This document shows positions 61,770-64,000 of a stretch of 64,000 nt of DNA, piece by piece. Within the stretch, counting starts at the first letter, position 1; the number at the start of each line of letters is the position of its first letter. The notes beneath the pieces are model-generated. The model did not search any database. It was given only the letters and a program-made list of their open reading frames with translations, and was not told the origin of the DNA. This stretch comes from Paracoccaceae bacterium (GTDB lineage Bacteria; Pseudomonadota; Alphaproteobacteria; Rhodobacterales; Rhodobacteraceae), in contig JACKKJ010000002.1 in NCBI GenBank assembly GCA_024236495.1, positions 714,294-778,293 of the forward strand, written 5' to 3'. The position numbers and the translations under genes were made by a program.

Positions 61770-61856
61770 GAAGCCTTATGAAGCTACATCTTTACTTTCT
61801 CGCGCCAATCGGGCCGAGTTTTGAGCGAATTGGGGCATGATTGCGGCGGACAGGAT

Positions 61857-62345
61857 TTATTCGAAACTGATCGGAATGGCGACGCGCAGGCGGTTGCAGC
61901 CCGCATCGCGCCGGTAGTCGAGGTCGCTTGCGACCGTGCGGATCAGCGCCCAACCCCAACCCCCTTCGGGCAGTGTCTCGATCCCGGCCCCGCAGCTCGG
62001 AAGCGCGCCTTCGGGAATGGCCAGACCCGGAAGGGAGCGCCCCCAGTCCTGAACGTTGCAGACAAGCGTTTCGGGCAGCATGTCCGCGACAACCTCGACC
62101 TCGCCGATGCTTTCCTCGCCGTAGGCGTGTTCGACGATGTTGTTGAGGATCTCCGCAAGAACAAGTTCGACCGAGCCGGCGTCGGAGGGGCCGATATGCT
62201 TTTCGAAACGCTTCAGAAGGGCATATAGCAACATTCGCACGGCCAGGGGCCGCGCTTCGACCCGCGCGACGAAGCGTGCGGGCCCCCCCGCCGGCTCATC
62301 GCGGGTCCTGCCGCTGCCCGGTTGCACCCTTGCCTCAGCCGCCAT
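61857..62345 (-). CDS. RsbW-type anti-sigma factor / serine kinase
   Basis: The start at 62345 (MAAEARVQPGSGRT) gives 162 residues and overlaps the RsbV-type gene by 11 bp. It has the HATPase N-box LVLAEILNNIVEHAYGE, then VQDWGRSLPG, and the late GGWGWALIRTVASDLDYRR. Such kinases phosphorylate their STAS partner and bind sigma factors or other targets. No sigma-factor or PP2C phosphatase gene is beside it. Confidence 0.88.
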   Translation of the reverse strand: MAAEARVQPGSGRTRDEPAGGPARFVARVEARPLAVRMLLYALLKRFEKHIGPSDAGSVELVLAEILNNIVEHAYGEESIGEVEVVADMLPETLVCNVQDWGRSLPGLAIPEGALPSCGAGIETLPEGGWGWALIRTVASDLDYRRDAGCNRLRVAIPISFE

Positions 62346-62673
62346 GATCCGTCCCGGGCGCGGGCAGAGTGGCGTGGATCGTGAAGACCGCATCCATGCG
62401 TGTCAGGTGAAAGACCTTTGCGACATTTGCGGTCAGCGCCGCAAGCTCGAGCCGCCGCGAAGGGGCCAGGAATTTCATCACCGCGACGATGGCGCCAAGA
62501 CCGGAACTGTCGACAAAGCGCACCCGCCCGAGGTCCATGATGACCCGCGGCGGCGCGTTGGAAGCGATTTCGCGCATACGGTCCTTGAACTGGATCGCAC
62601 AGGCCGCATCGATGCGATCCGCAGTGACCTGCACGACAAGCGCATCGCCAAGCGTCGTCGTTTCAAGATTCAT
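62335..62673 (-). CDS. STAS-domain anti-sigma factor antagonist (RsbV type)
   Basis: This 112-residue STAS protein has the phosphorylation motif RVRFVDSSGLGAIVAVMKFL, with S56 the likely target. It is coupled to the RsbW-type kinase gene by an 11-bp overlap, the usual partner-switching arrangement. It diverges from the thiolase gene 94 bp away. The pathway it controls is unknown. Confidence 0.9.
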   Translation of the reverse strand: MNLETTTLGDALVVQVTADRIDAACAIQFKDRMREIASNAPPRVIMDLGRVRFVDSSGLGAIVAVMKFLAPSRRLELAALTANVAKVFHLTRMDAVFTIHATLPAPGTDHGG

Positions 62674-62767
62674 CCATCCCTCCGCAGTCTTTCCGCCGCG
62701 GTCAGGCTAGACGGCATTCCTTACTATTCTGTATGTCCTGATCGGAGACGCGAGGAAAGGAGAGCCC

Positions 62768-63946
62768 ATGAACGAGGTCGTCATAGCAGGAGCTGCCCGC
62801 ACCGCGATGGGCGGGTTCCAGGGTGCCTTCGCTACCACCGAAGCCGCGGTTCTCGGCGGTGCGGCGATCCGCGCCGCGCTGGCAGATGCAGGCGCCCGCG
62901 CCGACCAGGTCGAAGAACTTCTGATGGGATGCGTCCTGCCTGCGGGGCAGGGTCAGGCCCCGGCGCGCCAGGCGGGCTTTCTTGCCGGTCTGGGCGAGGA
63001 CGTGCCCGCGACGACCCTCAACAAGATGTGCGGATCGGGCATGAAGGCGGCGATGATCGCCTGCGACCAGGTCGCGCTGGGCACGACCGGCATCATGGTC
63101 GCGGGCGGCATGGAAAGCATGACGCTTGCGCCCTACCTGCTGCCGCGGATGCGCGGCGGCGCGCGTCTTGGCCATGCCCAGGCGCTTGACCACATGTTCC
63201 TCGACGGTCTCGAGGACGCCTATGACAAGGGCCGCCTGATGGGCACTTTCGCCGAGGATTGCGCCGAGGCGTTCCAGTTCAGCCGCGCCGACCAGGACGC
63301 CTACGCCCTCGCATCCCTCTCGCGCGCGCTCGCCGCGCAGGAAAGCGGCGCCTTCGCGGGGGAGATCGCCCCCGTCAGTGTCGCCTCGCGCAAGGGCGAG
63401 GTCCGCATCGACGCCGACGAACAGCCGGCGACGGCGCGGCCTGAAAAGATCCCGACGCTGAAGCCCGCCTTCCGCAGGGACGGAACCGTCACGGCGGCCA
63501 ATTCCTCGTCCATCTCCGACGGCGCGGCGGCACTTGTCATCGCCTCGCGTTCGGCCGCCGAGGCCGCCGGGCTGAAGACCCGCGCCCGCATCCTCGGCCA
63601 CGCCTCTCATGCCCAGGCGCCCGCGCTTTTCCCAACCGCACCGGTTCCCGCCGCGCGCAAGCTACTCGACCGGCTCGGCTGGTCGGCCGATGACGTCGAC
63701 CTGTGGGAGGTGAACGAGGCCTTCGCGGTGGTGCCCATGGCCTTCATGCGCGAACTTGGCATCGCGCACGACCGGGTGAACGTGAACGGTGGCGCCTGCG
63801 CGCTTGGTCACCCGATCGGGGCCTCGGGCGCACGGATCATCGTCACCTTGCTGAACGCCCTTGAAAAACGGGGCCTGCGGCGCGGGATCGCGGCCATCTG
63901 CATCGGCGGCGGCGAGGGGACGGCCATCGCCATCGAACGCATCTGA
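62768..63946 (+). CDS. acetyl-CoA C-acetyltransferase (thiolase)
   Basis: This 392-residue thiolase has the nucleophile C88 (LNKMCGSGMKAAM), the GGACALGHPIGASGARI histidine motif and the C-terminal cysteine in AAICIGGGEGTAIAIE. Length and motifs fit the biosynthetic AtoB/PhaA type, which makes or splits acetoacetyl-CoA. It could process acetoacetate from the BKACE step after activation, but it is a separate unit. A good ribosome-binding site (AAAGGAG) precedes it. Confidence 0.94.
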   Translation: MNEVVIAGAARTAMGGFQGAFATTEAAVLGGAAIRAALADAGARADQVEELLMGCVLPAGQGQAPARQAGFLAGLGEDVPATTLNKMCGSGMKAAMIACDQVALGTTGIMVAGGMESMTLAPYLLPRMRGGARLGHAQALDHMFLDGLEDAYDKGRLMGTFAEDCAEAFQFSRADQDAYALASLSRALAAQESGAFAGEIAPVSVASRKGEVRIDADEQPATARPEKIPTLKPAFRRDGTVTAANSSSISDGAAALVIASRSAAEAAGLKTRARILGHASHAQAPALFPTAPVPAARKLLDRLGWSADDVDLWEVNEAFAVVPMAFMRELGIAHDRVNVNGGACALGHPIGASGARIIVTLLNALEKRGLRRGIAAICIGGGEGTAIAIERI

Positions 63947-63977
63947 CCTCTTCTTTTCACAAATATCCTCGGGGGGT

Positions 63978-64000
63978 CCGGGGGGCAGACAGCCCCCCGG
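63978..64000 (+). terminator. G/C hairpin downstream of the thiolase gene (cut by window edge)
   Basis: CCGGGGGGC (63978-63986) pairs with GCCCCCCGG (63992-64000) around AGACA. The leading AAATATCCTCGGGG context is a common intergenic terminator style in Rhodobacteraceae. Any T-run lies outside the window. Confidence 0.75.

Overview
The window is 64 kb of GC-rich DNA (roughly two-thirds G+C by eye) from an alphaproteobacterium, most likely Rhodobacteraceae/Roseobacteraceae. Pointers are the gene content and order (amidase, class I aminotransferase, ftsK, lolA; rnr; Hint_2-domain protein; paa operon with an in-operon TetR gene; HspQ; Trm112 protein) and the G/C-rich hairpin at the right edge. 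No rRNA, tRNA, CRISPR array, transposase or integrase gene was found.

Region 1 (1-11.5 kb): a partial gamma-butyrobetaine-hydroxylase-like dioxygenase diverging from a LysR regulator, then housekeeping genes mutS, maeB, a PfkB sugar kinase, periplasmic msrA, a class IV aminotransferase, a sulfotransferase-like protein and paaH.

Region 2 (11.6-23.7 kb): phenylacetate catabolism. paaZ (and, behind it, an orphan TRAP-type binding protein) runs leftward. paaG-paaI-paaK-paaR-paaJ-paaA-paaB-paaC-paaD-paaE plus an extra PaaA/PaaC-like gene run rightward. A near-palindromic operator candidate lies between the two arms. PaaK makes phenylacetyl-CoA, PaaABCE epoxidises it, PaaG isomerises it to the oxepin, PaaZ opens and oxidises the ring, and PaaH and PaaJ complete a beta-oxidation-like end stage. 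No paaF is present here.

Region 3 (23.8-39.6 kb): ordinary chromosomal genes including dapE, rnr, an MltB-type transglycosylase, a thioredoxin/TPR protein, a LON-domain protein, a UbiH-type hydroxylase, an amidase, a DapC-like aminotransferase and ftsK.

Region 4 (39.6-57.5 kb) separates ftsK from lolA, genes that are commonly adjacent in this group. It has two parts. The first is a clearly AT-richer three-gene cassette (TIGR04255-like protein plus two unrecognised proteins). The second is a large catabolic/transport cluster: TMADH-like flavoprotein, MttB-family protein, CocE/S15 hydrolase, oligopeptide-type ABC transporter, BetI-like TetR regulator, a FadJ-like protein with a degenerate dehydrogenase half, an SDR lacking the catalytic lysine, and a BKACE enzyme. 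The catabolic part is bracketed by two copies of an 11-bp-phased GCCGAC repeat, the right copy being just upstream of lolA. My best reading is a pathway for an N-methylated quaternary-amine conjugate, but the substrate is unknown.

Region 5 (57.5-64 kb): lolA, an SLT-domain lipoprotein, an AEC transporter, hspQ, a cytoplasmic gamma-glutamyltransferase, an RsbV/RsbW-type pair and an acetyl-CoA acetyltransferase.
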